Assembly: GCA_019096065.1 (NCBI GenBank)
Contig: JAGUCH010000003.1
Coordinates: 11,284,001-11,348,000 of the forward strand
Reading direction: 5' to 3'
DNA: 64,000 nucleotides
From: Paracyclopina nana
Lineage: Eukaryota > Arthropoda > Copepoda > Cyclopoida > Cyclopettidae
Shown: piece by piece, positions 50,771-63,926 of the stretch
How the letters are laid out: the number at the start of each line of letters is the position of its first letter
Numbering within the stretch: the first letter of the stretch is position 1
The notes under the pieces: generated by a model
Seen by the model: the letters and a program-made list of their open reading frames with translations, nothing else
Told to the model about the DNA's origin: nothing
Database searches by the model: none
Program-made: the position numbers and the translations under genes

Positions 50771-53700
50771 GCTGAGGTCACTCAGCCACTACACAGCTTT
50801 GCTTGATGAGGCCCTGATTTGTCATTGCCTGCAACAGAGAACGCAATATTGTACTAAATAGTAATAACAATAATGTCAGAATTTTCCTTATGAGTTTTTG
50901 AATTTATGACACTTTGGTGGCCATCTAAAACTTGTCGTTGTATCTGCTGCTGTATTCCCCACAAATAATTACATATTTATAGGCATTCCTGGCTGCATAT
51001 ATCAGATTCTAGGACGCCACCACAGCACAGATTATTAGGCTGTATATGCCTTATACTAGTAGCAGCCATGTCTACCTCGAATTGCCATAATATGGTGCTA
51101 CTTTTGGTTTTTTAGCTTGTGGTATGTAGTATCTTGCAATTACATTTATTCACTGCATTACTGATTTCGGTACTAGCTCTCTTTGCCAAGGCTCAATTTC
51201 CAATTTTGTTAAGTGCTTCCTTTGGTATGTATCCGTTTCGCTCTTCCCCCTTCAGAAAACAAAAGTTGGTGGTGAATAGGGAGCAATTTTAAGCAGTTGT
51301 GATGACAGACTGACAATGATTAATTGGCTCTTTCACTGCGCCTCATTGTGCTTTTTTGCACGTGGTTCAATACAACATGTGGTTTAGAGAATCACTTTAT
51401 TTTCTCATTTTGAAGCCATGAACCAGCGAAAATTGAAGCTGCTTTGCAAAATAAACAAAGTTTGGAATGGCTAAAATATCGGATTTTTATTTTGCCAGGC
51501 AAAACAGCCAACTCCTGATATTATGATAGTCAGCAGAAAATCAGCACAATTTTTGTGTCATAACAAAAAATAAGGTGACACGATTTGTCAACAAAAATTG
51601 TATAATTGTGCTCAACTTTCCTCCTACCCTTGAAAATTCGTACTTTGCCCGAAAAAAGCATGGTTTTTCTGAGAATTATGCTTAAGGCAAAAGGCTGTAT
51701 AAGAAAAAAGCAAGGAAACCAATTATTACGTAAACAAAGCGCTTTTGCTCTTGCCTTTCACTGCTTTTTCCTCCTTGTGCAAAACCTGGCAAAAGAGATT
51801 ATGAAGCAAATTAGACGTTGCTAATTCTGGAGTTGACGTGCGTATTGACCAAAAATGTGAGATTCTGAATACACTTTGAGGGAGGTCAATTTATGTTGGC
51901 CCTAATCTATGTATTTAGGGCAATTATTGCAATTTCTAGTCAGCTCATGCGTGATGAGGTTTGCGGCCATGATTTCCTTTGATTGCGGTCAATATGTATA
52001 ATTAAAGTGCAAAACTGATCGCTGCTCTGATGGTAAAATCATGTATTGATTTCTTGCCTCGCCCTGAACTAAATAAAAAATACATGTCAACCTCAAGCGT
52101 CCCTTAGTACTTTGGCCAGGAGCTTTTTTTTCAAACAGAAAAACAAAGGTGGAAAAACCTCAGTTGCACTTAAGTTGTATATAGTGTACTAGATACATAT
52201 GGAGGGTAAAATTGAGTTTGAAAACTCTGAGATTGTCCTGATGCGGCAAAAATAGCAACTTCCAACTTTTGAGCAAGCCACTAGCTGTATCCCATAATAC
52301 AGCATTGAAGCAGGCCTTTTTTGGAAAGCCCCTAGAGGTCAAAAGTTGAGTAGCATCACTATACAGCATTTTACAGTATTTTACGTAATACATTCAAAGT
52401 AGGCTGAATACACTTGCAAGATTTACTTTCCAACTTTATCGCATTATGAATGCACTGCGAATTTGCATAATGAATTAGCCATAAGATTCATTGAAATGGA
52501 GCACACATCAAATAATGGAATTCCCACGTGAGCTGCAAAAACTGGATGTAGCTCCAAAATGCAGATGTTGGCTTCAAAAAGAGTCTAGACAATGCAGATG
52601 GATAATGCATGCAAGCTCTAGGCCTTCCAAAAAGACTAATAGTGAAACTACTCCACTTCAAACAGCTCCATTTTAATATAACACCCTACTTTACAAAAAA
52701 AAAATTAAGTGTACCAAGAGGAAAGTCAATGCTGCATTCAAAGATAAGCTGAATGGCTTTATTGTGCTGTAGTAAAATATCTGGCCTAAGCATCAGCAGG
52801 AAAGTGAGCTTGCATGAGATGACAAAAGGCACACAGTAAGGAGATAGATACTTTGGTATACAGCATAATAACAGGGTATCTTATGATGAAAATATGGACC
52901 CTCCTCACTTGGCTCCATCCCCTGAAATCCTGAGGGATCAACCAAGCAGGACTCTTTAGAAGGCTTTGTCAATTCTGCCTCTTGCTCCATGCACACAAGA
53001 TTCTATTGCATGTCATTTTTAGCAGCATAGTCTCCTTAACGATAATTGTAGGACTATTTCCGGCCTTCAGGTATATTACACTGGATACCAGGCCAATCTC
53101 AGTTGCCTGCTGTATTCAGCTGTATTCAGCTGTATTCGGGGGTAGGGAAAAAAGGGGAGGAATGTCGTCATTGCATGGCTGTCCCAAAACAATAAGTATA
53201 AAAGTTTCACCTCCCCTAGCTTACAGCTGCAAAAGATACTAGATGTGTAACTGCCCCTCATCAATTTCTCTTTTGCGGACTACTATTATTATTGCGCAGT
53301 ATTTTCCTAGTGTATCCCAAAAAGTCATTCCAATTTCCAGGGAGAGGATGACCAAAGTTTGGAAGCTCTCGCTTGCTCAGCATCGTTTTGGTGCAGCAAG
53401 AAGAAAGTCACATAAAGTTTAAAGGAAACTTTTGCCTTTTTGTGAGTGACAATTTTTTCAGCGCGGTCTGACCAGAAGCCAGGCTCATTCTCGAGAGTGG
53501 AAAGGCCTGGAATCGTAGCAGTAGCTTATTTCCAATGGGCCCAACTGAAGATCACGTAGATTATTCAAACTGTCGAGCAAATAGGATAGCTTTCTTCAAA
53601 ATGAGGAAACCAGCAGCCTGTTGAAGAAGTGGATATACCAGTGTGTATGCTTTTCATTTGGAATGCAAATGAACACTGAATTCTGAACTTCGTATTGTTG

Positions 53701-54087
53701 CTTGGGAAAAAGGAAGTAAGACAAAATTCGTACTGCCTTGTTTTCTAATCCACTCTCTCCCACAAAGCTTTCTTTTTCTGCTTTTTGCTGGTTGTGGACC
53801 TGCTGAAAAATACAATTTTCAAAGGGCTGTGGCAATTTTGCAATCTTTTTTTCTTCTCCCAGGGAAAGATAGATGTCCTAAGAGGTGCTAGAACCATTAG
53901 CCTTTTGGTTTGTTTCTCTCCTTTTTCCCCATGTGTGTCACGTAGTTCTTCCCTTTTTTCCTTCCTTGCCACTTTTTGCCTCACTTCCATGGCTGCTATA
54001 CGTAAAGCCATTGACAACACTCTACCTTCACCGATGACAAGGTTAAGGGATTTTTACATATACACTCAACAACATACTAGATTCACA

Positions 54088-54505
54088 GCGCCATCTAGCC
54101 TGGCAACTTAAGTACATTTGATATGACTGCACAACAAAGATAACCGATAATTGGCAATATTTTGGCTTTTGGAGCTCTTATTTCCAAAAACTTCATCTGT
54201 ATGACAAAATCTGCAGAATAAATGGCACCCTTTCCCGACACAAAACCATATGCAAATCATGGAAATTTTCATACAGAATGCGGCTCCAAAACTGCACTGA
54301 AAGAAGTAAATAAATCGGCGTTTTCAGAGCCGCATCCTGTTGTTGAAACAAAATATTTAAAACCTGGCTCCGCTGAACAGCCAATCAAATTGCCGCTCGT
54401 AATCACGTGACGAGTTTTGTGGGCGACAGTTTTTCCGAAAATACTTGCTCAAAAAGCGCCATCTGTCGAAGAAAATTGTCTCTCCACTTACTTATTGCAG
54501 TATAG
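54088..54505. repeat. Dispersed AGATGGCGC repeat, copy B (uninterrupted)
   Basis: An inverted copy of 24048-24822 that lacks the MITE. It contains CAATCAAATTGCCGCTCG, AATCACGTGACGAG and CTCAAAAAGCGCCATCTG. It is useful as the empty-site reference for MITE copy 4. Confidence 0.75.
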
Positions 54506-55782
54506 GGAGCCATTCCGAACCGGTCGCAAATTGTGTGACACTTTATTACTTTTGCTTGGGACAAAGGCTTAAAAAATCCCATTGTTCTGCTCGATCTCTC
54601 GCAAAAAGTGGCCAAGTGACCTGCCAATCATGCTTGAAAATCTTCAATCATCATGTCCTCTCAAGCTGGAACTCAATAACTACTTCTTCTACCTTTTGAC
54701 GACAAAATGGAAGTGTGTGGACTCAATCTTGTGCCTCCTTTTTTGCACTCTGAGCAGCTGACGCAAAAAAGTGAGTACCTCAATATTGTTAGAGTTTTTG
54801 CTTCAAGTCTGTAAAATATTACAATGGAATGATCAAGGCCCGTACTGCATAAAAATTTGCAAAGCTAATTAATAAGAATATACGCAAAAAGTTACTTTCA
54901 AAGTCACCATTGAGCCCAAAGCCATAAACTCCATGTCAACTTTTTGTTTAATTAGCTTTGATGGTATATTTTGCGTGTGAATTATAAAATAGGTGTGCTT
55001 CTAAATTAAGGTTATTCGATAAGAAGCTCGCACAATTAAAAAACCAAATTTGGGTTTTCTCACATGTTGTGCTATACCTAGGAAATTGAGCTCTTTGAAA
55101 GTTTTGCGTGCAAACATTATTGCTGTCTATAGGAATATATAGTAAAAGACCAATTGATAACCTGAAAAGTGGGCCAAAGAATCCAGTCTTGAAACAAGAA
55201 TGCAGTAATAGTATACTGGGAAACTCAGCTTTGCATAGAGTAAGTTTCCACCAGACATTTCTGCTTGGCTGGCCAATTTGCATTTCTTCAGTTGAGAATT
55301 TGCAAGTTGGAGATATATAATATAATTTTGTGTAAACACTGGTCCATCTAGCTAATACGTCAACAAGGATCCATCTGGCAATCTTGGCCAAGAAAAGAAC
55401 ATCATTCTGCTACAATTTGACACAAAAGTCCTTTCCTTTCGAATTTGCAATTCTGCCACTGCCATTCAAGAAATGAATTGAGAGTGACAAGTTGCAAAGC
55501 TGAGCCGAAACATTGAGGAAAAGGCCAATCTGCTGTAGTCACGCAACCTCGATTGCATTTAATTTGAAAGCCTCTCGACTTTATTTCCCCTCTTTTCATT
55601 GTGGTCTGGTTGCATTTGAGTAGCAGGAGCATCTTAACGTTATTATTACATAGCGTGGCTTTTTATGCTTTCTCTTATGATTTGATGGCCAGTAAAAGTT
55701 GGAAATGCTTCAGCAGCAGTATTGCCCTCCGAGAACGCGAGCAGCCTCCAAAATCTCCAAAAATGCAGCAAAATAAAAGGTA

Positions 55783-56088
55783 TTTCTGCAGCAAAAAATG
55801 CATCACTTAATTCTGCCAAAAAAGATCAACATTTTGATAATTGTAATACAGCTGCTTTCTAATTAGTACATTATGGGCATTTTTGCAGTTTTTGCCTGTG
55901 AATCCCGAGGCTTTGTGTCAAAGCAAATTATCTGCAGAAAAATTCATCCCTTAATTTTGCCAAAAAAGATCAACATTTTGTTAATAATGGTACTCTACTA
56001 TAATACAGCTGCTTTCTAATTAGTACATTTTGGGCATTTTTGCAGTTTTTGCCTGTGAATTCCGAGGCTCTGTGTCAAAGCAAATTAT
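55783..56088. repeat. Tandem duplication of about 150 bp
   Basis: Two copies (about 55783-55929 and 55931-56088) share GCCAAAAAAGATCAACATTT, ACAGCTGCTTTCTAATTAGT and GCATTTTTGCAGTTTTTGCC in the same order. The second copy has a short insertion near 55984-55998. Non-coding. Confidence 0.85.
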
Positions 56089-59000
56089 TGGTGTGATTGA
56101 TCCCTTTATTGTTGACATTGTCCCTCAAAGGAAAGGTAAGACCACTTTCCACCTTGAGGTCTTCCAAATAAATGTCTGTTATATTGTGCGAGCTTTATTT
56201 GCAATCTGGGAGGAGCACAGTGCGCCACTTTTTGGCTGGTGTACTACTGTAGTATATAAAGGCCGATTTTTTTGCTGCTTTGTTTATGCCACCATGGACA
56301 GAAGAAGAGCTTTTGGCGGAAGTTCTGCCAAACTAGTCCAACCACAGCGCACTGTAACAATTCGACAAGGGACAAATTCGCTTAATAGCCACCGTTAAAT
56401 TAGACACCAATAAAGGTGAAAATGCAGGACGGCATGCTACTCTACTTTAAAAATAGTTAAGGCGTTTTCCACTTGGGCAAAGGAGGCAATTTTAGCTTTT
56501 GCTGGTGAGGTAAAAAGTGGCAACGGTATTTTAGCTTAGTTTTACATCGATTATGAATTTCACACAAAAAATAAATGCACTTTTTGGCATTTGAGTGATC
56601 TTGATATTTACTCGGAATATGGTGGCCTTGCACTGAGTCTTCCTAATCAATATAAATGCTGGTTGATTAGGAAAAGTTCATTTATCCGATCCTGATCCAC
56701 CCAAAAAACTATTAAAAAACACACGTGGGTGCGTTGCGGCCGCACATATGTTATTATCTATAATGAAACTCTTAGCATTTACTACTATGTAGTAGTACAT
56801 TAAGTACTACACACATGGACTTTTTCTTCAGCAGTCTTACAATACAGGCCGCGATGTATTTTGTAAGTATTTATACAAAAACGGTTCTCATCCGCTTTTC
56901 TCCCCAGACTTTTTTCCAATCATGATGACACTCTTGTTTTTAGCCAAGCAGAACTGAGTGAGAATTCGAGTGAAAGCCCATTTCATTCGAGAGTTGTTTG
57001 CCCCTAATCAAACACAATACTACATCAGTCTTGTAGTATCCTGTTTATCTTGTCATTTCAAAGGCCCTAATTTGACATATAGAGCATATTGTAACCTATC
57101 ATTGTTTTACAATAGCTATTACACAACCAACGAAGCATTTATGAAAGCAGTGGTAAAACGGTGCTTACCCTTTAAAATCGAGTTAGGGCCATTTTGGCCC
57201 TGGCTGTATTCTGCATAACAGTGGCACTTTTTCAATTTTCCAAATGATGCCGCAGAAAACTACAGCTTGGCTTTTCTGTAAGAGACAAGTCGTGTGTCTT
57301 CTCGCTGGAATTGCCGCATTCTGGCTTTCACTTTTTGCCACAGTCGAATATTATCACCGTTTCCTTTGAGATCTTGTTGTAGCACTGATGGATGGCTATG
57401 CTTATATTGTACAAGTACTAATAAATATTGGAATTCATTATTAGCTGTAATCGTTGTCTATGTGTTCTCCTGTGTACAAACCACAACTGAAGCTTTCGAG
57501 CGGTGGCCGCGGCGGTTTTCCCAGTACTGCGCTTTCTCCTCGATAGACGGACGGGTTTGTCAGCTCCCAAGGGCTCTTTCTTCTCAGATCTGGTGCTCGC
57601 GATCGAAAAATGTGCCTTTTTCCACTCAAGGATGTGTCATCGCGATCGCGCAAATTCTGGACACCACATTTTGTACATGGTTAAAATTCTTGCAATATTT
57701 GTACTGTATTTGTATCAAGAGATCGAGATGGCGCCACTTTGAATTGGGACCAAAATACCAGAAGTGGATTCATGAGTTATTCATGCTTTCTGGCATTTTT
57801 GGCGGGCGAACGGCGAATATTCGAAAATTGTTCTGTCCTCCAAAAACAAAACAAATCGCAGCTCCATCTAGCGGATTTGTTTACAAGTCTATTTTTGCTG
57901 TAGCTCATATTTGGTAGCATGTATTGATTAACCATTTTATATGAAAATGCTGAGCATTACTTGAACGAGTAGAGCTTTAATAAAACGTATGTACTAATAC
58001 ATAGTATATTGGATATTGGCCCGCTGCAAATGTATCTGCTATTAAAATGCTCATTTTGGCGACACGATGAGTGGACTTTTATGCATCAATTCAAAGTGAG
58101 CACGCATACATCAATTCTGAGAGATGGGCTCTATATATAGACTACCATTCCGAAATTGAGTTTCATAAAAGGCCAGATGCAATTTAATCCCCTGCTTTTA
58201 AGCAATCCACACGTACATAGTAGTGGAATATTAGCCCCCAAAATGCAACAGCTTGGAACTGTGCATTAATTAAAATTTCAGGCCTCTCTATAACCAGGGT
58301 TGAACCTTTTTGCTCAGAGACTTCTTCGTCAAGAACACACCATCAGCATATGTTTTCAAGCCAAGGAAACTCGCGATTGCTCCATGGCATGTTCGAATAT
58401 TGCTACTATGGGAGTACACATCAAAAGGCTGTCAAGCATAGTGTTTTTAGCAAGAAAGCACAAAATTGTGCTTTTATCGGTACATAGCAGTGAAATGGTT
58501 GAAATGGGTCCACTCTTAAAAATTGCAATTTTAACCCTTGTACCAGGTCGTAAGGTGGTATTTATTGGCCGCGGCCAAGGCAAGGAATAAAAATGGCCAA
58601 TTTATGTCCGAGTCTTAAGTTTTACTACAACCGACCCTTTTCATGCTTGCTTTCGCGATCGGAATATCGCCACCTTCAACTCCTTGAGTTTGCCTAAAAA
58701 TAGGAAATATGATCAAGATGAATTAATATTTTTTTTTTTGCTTTGCATGATAATCGCGCAGCACGAAAGAAAGGCCTTAAAGGCCGTCGTCGTACGTCAT
58801 TTGTACTGAGACGTTTTATGCGTATGCTACAAAGCTATATAGCTATGGAAACGTGCGAGCTGTCAGAAACCATTAGGATAAGGCAACTTCTCTTTTTTCG
58901 ATGATAGGAGAAGCTAATATGGATATGAGCTGAAAATCTTCAATTTATTTGTTCTATTACACGTACTACAAGTATAAAAATTCTTTCGTCAAATGGCTTT

Positions 59001-60019
59001 GATTTGGTGAGTTGAGTACATGTGTCATTAATACAATGCAACAACTTTCTCGAAGCAATCCATATTAAATTAATCTTTGTGAGCTCGCTCACATTTCATG
59101 AGTTTCAGAACCGTCGAGAAAATCTTTTTTGCTAAAAAATGGCGAAACTTTTTTTGCGATGTGTCGTGTGATTTTTCAGGTGACCCACATGTCATTTTTG
59201 GTGAAGGAAGCGGGGAAGCCAATTTGTCATGAATTTATTATTTGATGAAAGTGGGACAAGAGGCATTACTCTTGAGGTCAGATAATTCAAAAAAATTCTT
59301 TTTTCTGGCATGGTGTAGTACAAAGTTGCATTGGAATTTTTCAAGTTCAACCGCGTGGCTATTTTGGTGAGCAGCCGGGAATTCGACCGATATATTCTCA
59401 CATAAGCCAAACTTGAGCGACCTTGATTGGCTTTCAAAAATTGGTTGACAAGAAGCCCAATTTGTCTAAAAGAAAGCCTTGCTGCACAACCACTTCTGCC
59501 ACTGCTACAAGTTACTACTACTATGGCTCTTCTCCTCTGATTTATGGCTGCGGTAATTTCAGCCTGCTACTTCTCGCCAACTCTTTACTTATGCCTGCCA
59601 CCTTCTGCTAATTTGCAAATAAATGCTGAAGCACTTGAAAAAAGGGGAATTGCCTTTGGCATTTCGATGCATGGGAAAAATTCCAGACTTTTGATCTCTA
59701 CAAAAGCTCAGTACTTTCCCGAGGTCGGGTTTCATTCACAAAAGAAGCAAATATACTATAATTTATTGAATTACAGCAAGAGGATTCATTGTAATTTCAC
59801 TGCAAATATTTTGAACATGTGAAAGAAAAAGATTACATTCTCTATAAAATAATTCCGCACATTGTACTCCGCACGGAATAATTTCGTTAGAGAAGGTTGC
59901 GCGGCTTCAAATATAAATTCCGCCAAATCGCTCGCAGCAAAAACAAAAACAAAACAAAAGTGGAAAACAGTATCTCTCTTGATGTCCTTATCTTTTGGAT
60001 TGACTTGAGTGGCGAAAAT

Positions 60020-63000
60020 ATGGCCACGAAGAGGTCATTGTCAGAGTCCAGCACCGGAAGTGAGGATGCTACCGAGGACTTTGACACCAAATTCAAAGTT
60101 CCTCGGCTCAACTACCCGCAGTTCGAAAGGCGGGAAAGTCAAGCCTCCACAGCTTCGTCCACGACTTCAGTGTCGGTTTCAAGTGATTTCGATGAAGCAG
60201 ATGTCCAACATTTGGATCGGGCGCTTGACACCAACTCTGAGGATTCCGAGGAAGAGCCGATGGCTTCTTTCGGGCAATCTTTGCCCCAAGCTGACACCAA
60301 AGTGAGATTTCTAATGATTCAATTTTCAACGCAGCTAACTGTTGTTTCCATGAAAATTTTTCAGCCTGCTAACAGCAAAAATGGACAGTACTCGTCAATT
60401 GCCCAAAAACTCATGTCCAAGATGGGATATCAAGCCGGCAAAGGTCTTGGCAAGAAAGGACAGGGCATTGTGGAGCCTGTCTCGGCCTCGACCCAGAGAG
60501 GCCGTCGGGGTCTAGGACACATCCTCAGAGGGCTCGAGGACGAAAAAGTAGACTGGGATCCGTCCAGAGAAGCGGTCGAGGTGGACGAAAAAGTCTACTG
60601 GCTTCCACCTAATTCCGAAGCCTGTCCTTCGATGAGCACGCTAAGGTCATGGTTGGCTGAGGGGCCGAGAAAGGAGACCATCGACGACGAGGATAAATTT
60701 TGCAGCCCTGAGATTCTACAGAGCGTGCTGAAAAGCAAGTCCATTTTTGATCAGCTTGAAGGCCACGAGATGAGAAAGGCGCGAACACGATCGAATCCCT
60801 TTGAAATCATTCGAGGAGTCATGTTCCTCAACAGAGCTGCAATGAAAATGGCCAACATTGACGCGGTCTTCAAATTCATGTTCACAGAGCCACGTATGAA
60901 ATAACCTTTTAATAATGCATTGTTGTCACATTTGCAAGCATTTTTTTTTTTCTCATAGGAGACAAAAATGGCCACCCCATGTTGGAGTCTCCAAATTCTT
61001 TGCTTTACTTTGCTGATGTCTGTGCTGGTCCTGGTGGCTTCAGTGAATATGTCCTGTGGAGGAAAAAGTGGAGAGCTAAAGGATTCGGTTTCACGCTGCG
61101 AGGTCAGAACGATTTCAAACTTGAGGACTTTTACGCTGGAACTCGTACGTACACAGAATTCAGCCATACTTGAATTGATGATGCCTCATTCTTGTAATTT
61201 GTTCCAGCTGAGAGCTTCGAGCCTCATTACGGGGAAGGTGGACGAGATGGTGATGGAGATGTTTTCAAGGAAGCAAATATTAGGGCTTTCACCAAATTTG
61301 TTTTGGAGAACACTGATGGTCTCGGTATGCAGCCGAATAATTTCATTCACCTTCAATTCAAGGAGTCTTTCAGGCGTACATTTCATGATGGCTGACGGAG
61401 GCTTCAGCGTGGAGGGACAGGAGAACATCCAAGAAATACTTTCCAAGCAGCTGTACTTGTGCCAGTGTCTGGTCGCCATGTCCATCGTTCGAGTGGGAGG
61501 CAATTTCGTCTGCAAACTTTTCGACCTTTTCACGCCCTTCAGCATTGGCCTTATGTATCTAATGTATCGTGCCTTCGACCGAGTCTGTATCCACAAGCCA
61601 AACACATCGAGGCCAGCCAACTCTGAACGCTACATCATTTGCCAGGGCAAAAGATCCGATGCCTCAGCCATCAGAGATTACATGTACGAAATTAATTGTC
61701 GGCTCAACGAGTTAGGATTCTCTCAGCTTGGAACCACACAAAGCCAATTTGATGTGGTTGAAATTGTGCCCTTGTCGGTTATTTTTGCCGATACCGAATT
61801 CACCGAGTACATGAGGAACTCAAATGACAGCATTGGAGAGAGGTAATTGGCCCTTTTTTGAATAACTTTGTAAATTGCTAACAAATTGCCAATTTCAGGC
61901 AAATTGTGAGTTTGATCAAAATAAGGGCGTTTCATCAAGACCCAGAGCTACTAGAAACCAGGCAAAGGCAGATCCGCGACGACTGCTTGAAAATGTGGAA
62001 GATTCCGGATCAAGTGAGAAAAGCACCTTCATTCGAGGATCCGCAAGTAAGCAAAGTTCAGCTTATTATCGACTTTTCAACCCTTGATGATTTTTGCCAT
62101 TGCAGCAAAAAGTCCTTGAATGGCTCGGTCCCGCGGCCTCGTCCATAGTGGACTCCACCTCGACTATTTTGACTCCAGTGAACCTAAAAGAGGCCATCAA
62201 GTCCATCTTAGATTGGAAGTGCGTCCTCGTTGGCAGCCAGGAAGCCACTTTTTACATGGGCATGGGGCGCAGCAGAAATTACTTTTTCAACAAATCCGCT
62301 CGAAGGTGGAATCGAGTGCCTGAAACGCTCAAGTTTGACCTGCCTGCTCACACCTTGATCTACGCTGAACCCGTCCAGGAATGCAGAGGCGAGAAGAAAG
62401 GCATGCGAAAGTGCCCTGCGTTCCACATCATCGATGCTGCCATCATAGCAGGCGAAGATATCACGAAATACGACTTGAAAGCTCGCAACGAGATGCTCAG
62501 GACTTTTGTCAAAGCCATGGCCAAGCCCAGTCTGTCCGACTATGTGATCATGCGTGTCAAGGACATTGTTGGCCTGGAGAACCTCAAGGAGCACTTCTTG
62601 TCAAAGCTGGTGCTCAAAGTGATCAAGGGAACGAATGGTCCCCGACTAACCATGGACCTTGACCGCGAGGTCATTTTCACTGCTGATGGAGACGAGCGCG
62701 AGGTGTCGCGATATTTCGTGCCCTCTGGTATCCTCATGTTTCCCATTGTCAAGGAGCCCTACATGATGGCTTTTTCGAAATCGCAGCACCGCAAATATTG
62801 GTACAACTACATGACCAAAAACTCGGTATTTGAATGTCCTTCAGATGCAATCGTGGATTTCAAAACGTCGTTCAACCGAAGGTGAATCACGCTTAAATAA
62901 TGCACCGTGTTTTCTCCAGCCACTGGTTTTTTTCTTTAGAGTTCCTATATGAATAATGCATGCCTTTTTGCAGGCTTCTCTGGAATTGGGACGAAGGTGT

Positions 63001-63094
63001 GCAGATCTATCCTGATCACGACGTTCGAAGGGACGAGAAGAAACTACACGGAGATTCACTGCTTCAATTCTGCTGGGAGAAATCGGCGAAATAA
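60020..63094 (+). CDS. Cap-specific mRNA (nucleoside-2'-O-)methyltransferase 1
   Basis: Exons are 60020-60301, 60365-60893, 60959-61144, 61208-61324, 61374-61842, 61899-62046, 62106-62881 and 62974-63094, all GT-AG and phase-consistent, giving 875 residues (human CMTR1 is about 835). The start is the first in-frame ATG, with A at -3 and G at +4. Domains: Ser/acid-rich N terminus; G-patch about 103-150 ([14 protein letters not shown]); RrmJ/FtsJ methyltransferase with SAM-binding [10 protein letters not shown] (about 289-298) and the catalytic K-D-K-E set at about Lys255 (NRAAMKMAN), Asp379 (MADGGF), Lys419 (FVCKLFD) and Glu456 (SRPANSERY); guanylyltransferase-like domain about 575-780; C-terminal WW-like segment ([18 protein letters not shown]). 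CMTR1 methylates the ribose of the first transcribed nucleotide (cap 1) on nuclear pre-mRNA. Introns are short (49-91 bp). An AATAAA overlaps the stop codon. Confidence 0.95.
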
Positions 63095-63926
63095 ACCGCC
63101 TTCTTTGCGTGATATAGTGGGCTCATTGATTATCAATCTAAGGCAACGATGATGATGCATAGATGTCAAGGTGAAGAGGCTGATTGCAAGCTTGCGTGCA
63201 GTCCAGTTTTGTCGTCGGAGGAGAATTCCTCAAGGATTGCAGCAATTGCATTAACGTCGTTTTCAGAAAGCTGAACTGCGTACCATGCTGAAGGTCACGA
63301 TGCATCGATTTTTGAACTTTTCTATCAAAGGCTACTTAGTCTTGCTACACACGCTAATTTGGCTCGTTAAAGTGGCATTGGATTTTGTACTTCAACTTTA
63401 TTCATGCATTCATGTCCTGTTTAAAAAGTTGGCTTAACATGACTTTTAATTCGCCATATTTTGGGGCTTTAATTTTTGTCGATTTTAAAAAGTGCTTTCT
63501 ACTTTTCCTGCTAACCTTGAAACTTCGTCTCGGTGCACTTGAGATAAGACATGCTTCTCTTAAAAATCTACGATGTTAGCCGAATTCCAGGCAATATTTT
63601 TGATCTTGCTTTAATGATATACGTACGATTGCTCACTAGTTCTTCAGATTTATGCAACATGAATGTGAAACCTTAGCAACGAAACAGCTTAGAATGCTGT
63701 ATGTAGGAAAAGCTTCTCGACAACGCATCACTTTTTAACCAAAAAAAGAGACCTAGAGAAAGCTGGTATACCTCTACTTTTGCTCTCGACGAGCACAGAG
63801 GATTTTCAAGGCCCTAAAAGGCTTCTCAGTATCAGCTCAGCCTCGATTAATATAGCATACTTTCCCAATCAGAATTTGAACTTGATTTTGAAAGCAATAG
63901 TGTGCGAGCCCCTATTTTTCCCACAG
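63095..63926. other. Downstream flank of CMTR1
   Basis: Short 3' flank with no recognised exon or RNA gene. AATAAA occurs at 63090-63095 across the CMTR1 stop codon, so the true poly(A) signal is more likely downstream but was not identified. Confidence 0.4.

Larger units (their letters stand above)
50829..60019. other. Intergenic stretch between the divergent Sidestep-like and CMTR1 genes
   Basis: Nine kilobases where both promoters should lie. It holds an uninterrupted copy of the dispersed repeat (54088-54505), a tandem duplication (55783-56088) and a CpG-richer patch (about 57490-57660) that could be a distal promoter or 5' exon. Frames of up to 207 codons occur but none shows conserved content. 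No TATA box stands out before CMTR1. Confidence 0.5.

Noticed and set aside
53785-54111. 108-codon plus-strand frame
   Set aside because: Low-complexity Ser/Phe-rich translation with no family. Its end runs into the dispersed repeat.
57294-57917. 207-codon plus-strand frame in the intergenic region
   Set aside because: It begins with a non-ATG codon, has Cys/Phe/Trp-rich random-looking composition, no domain and no splice context. It overlaps a CpG-richer patch that favours open frames.
59897-60019. Upstream extension of CMTR1 in the same frame
   Set aside because: The extension begins at TTG. The first ATG in frame is 60020 with a good start context.
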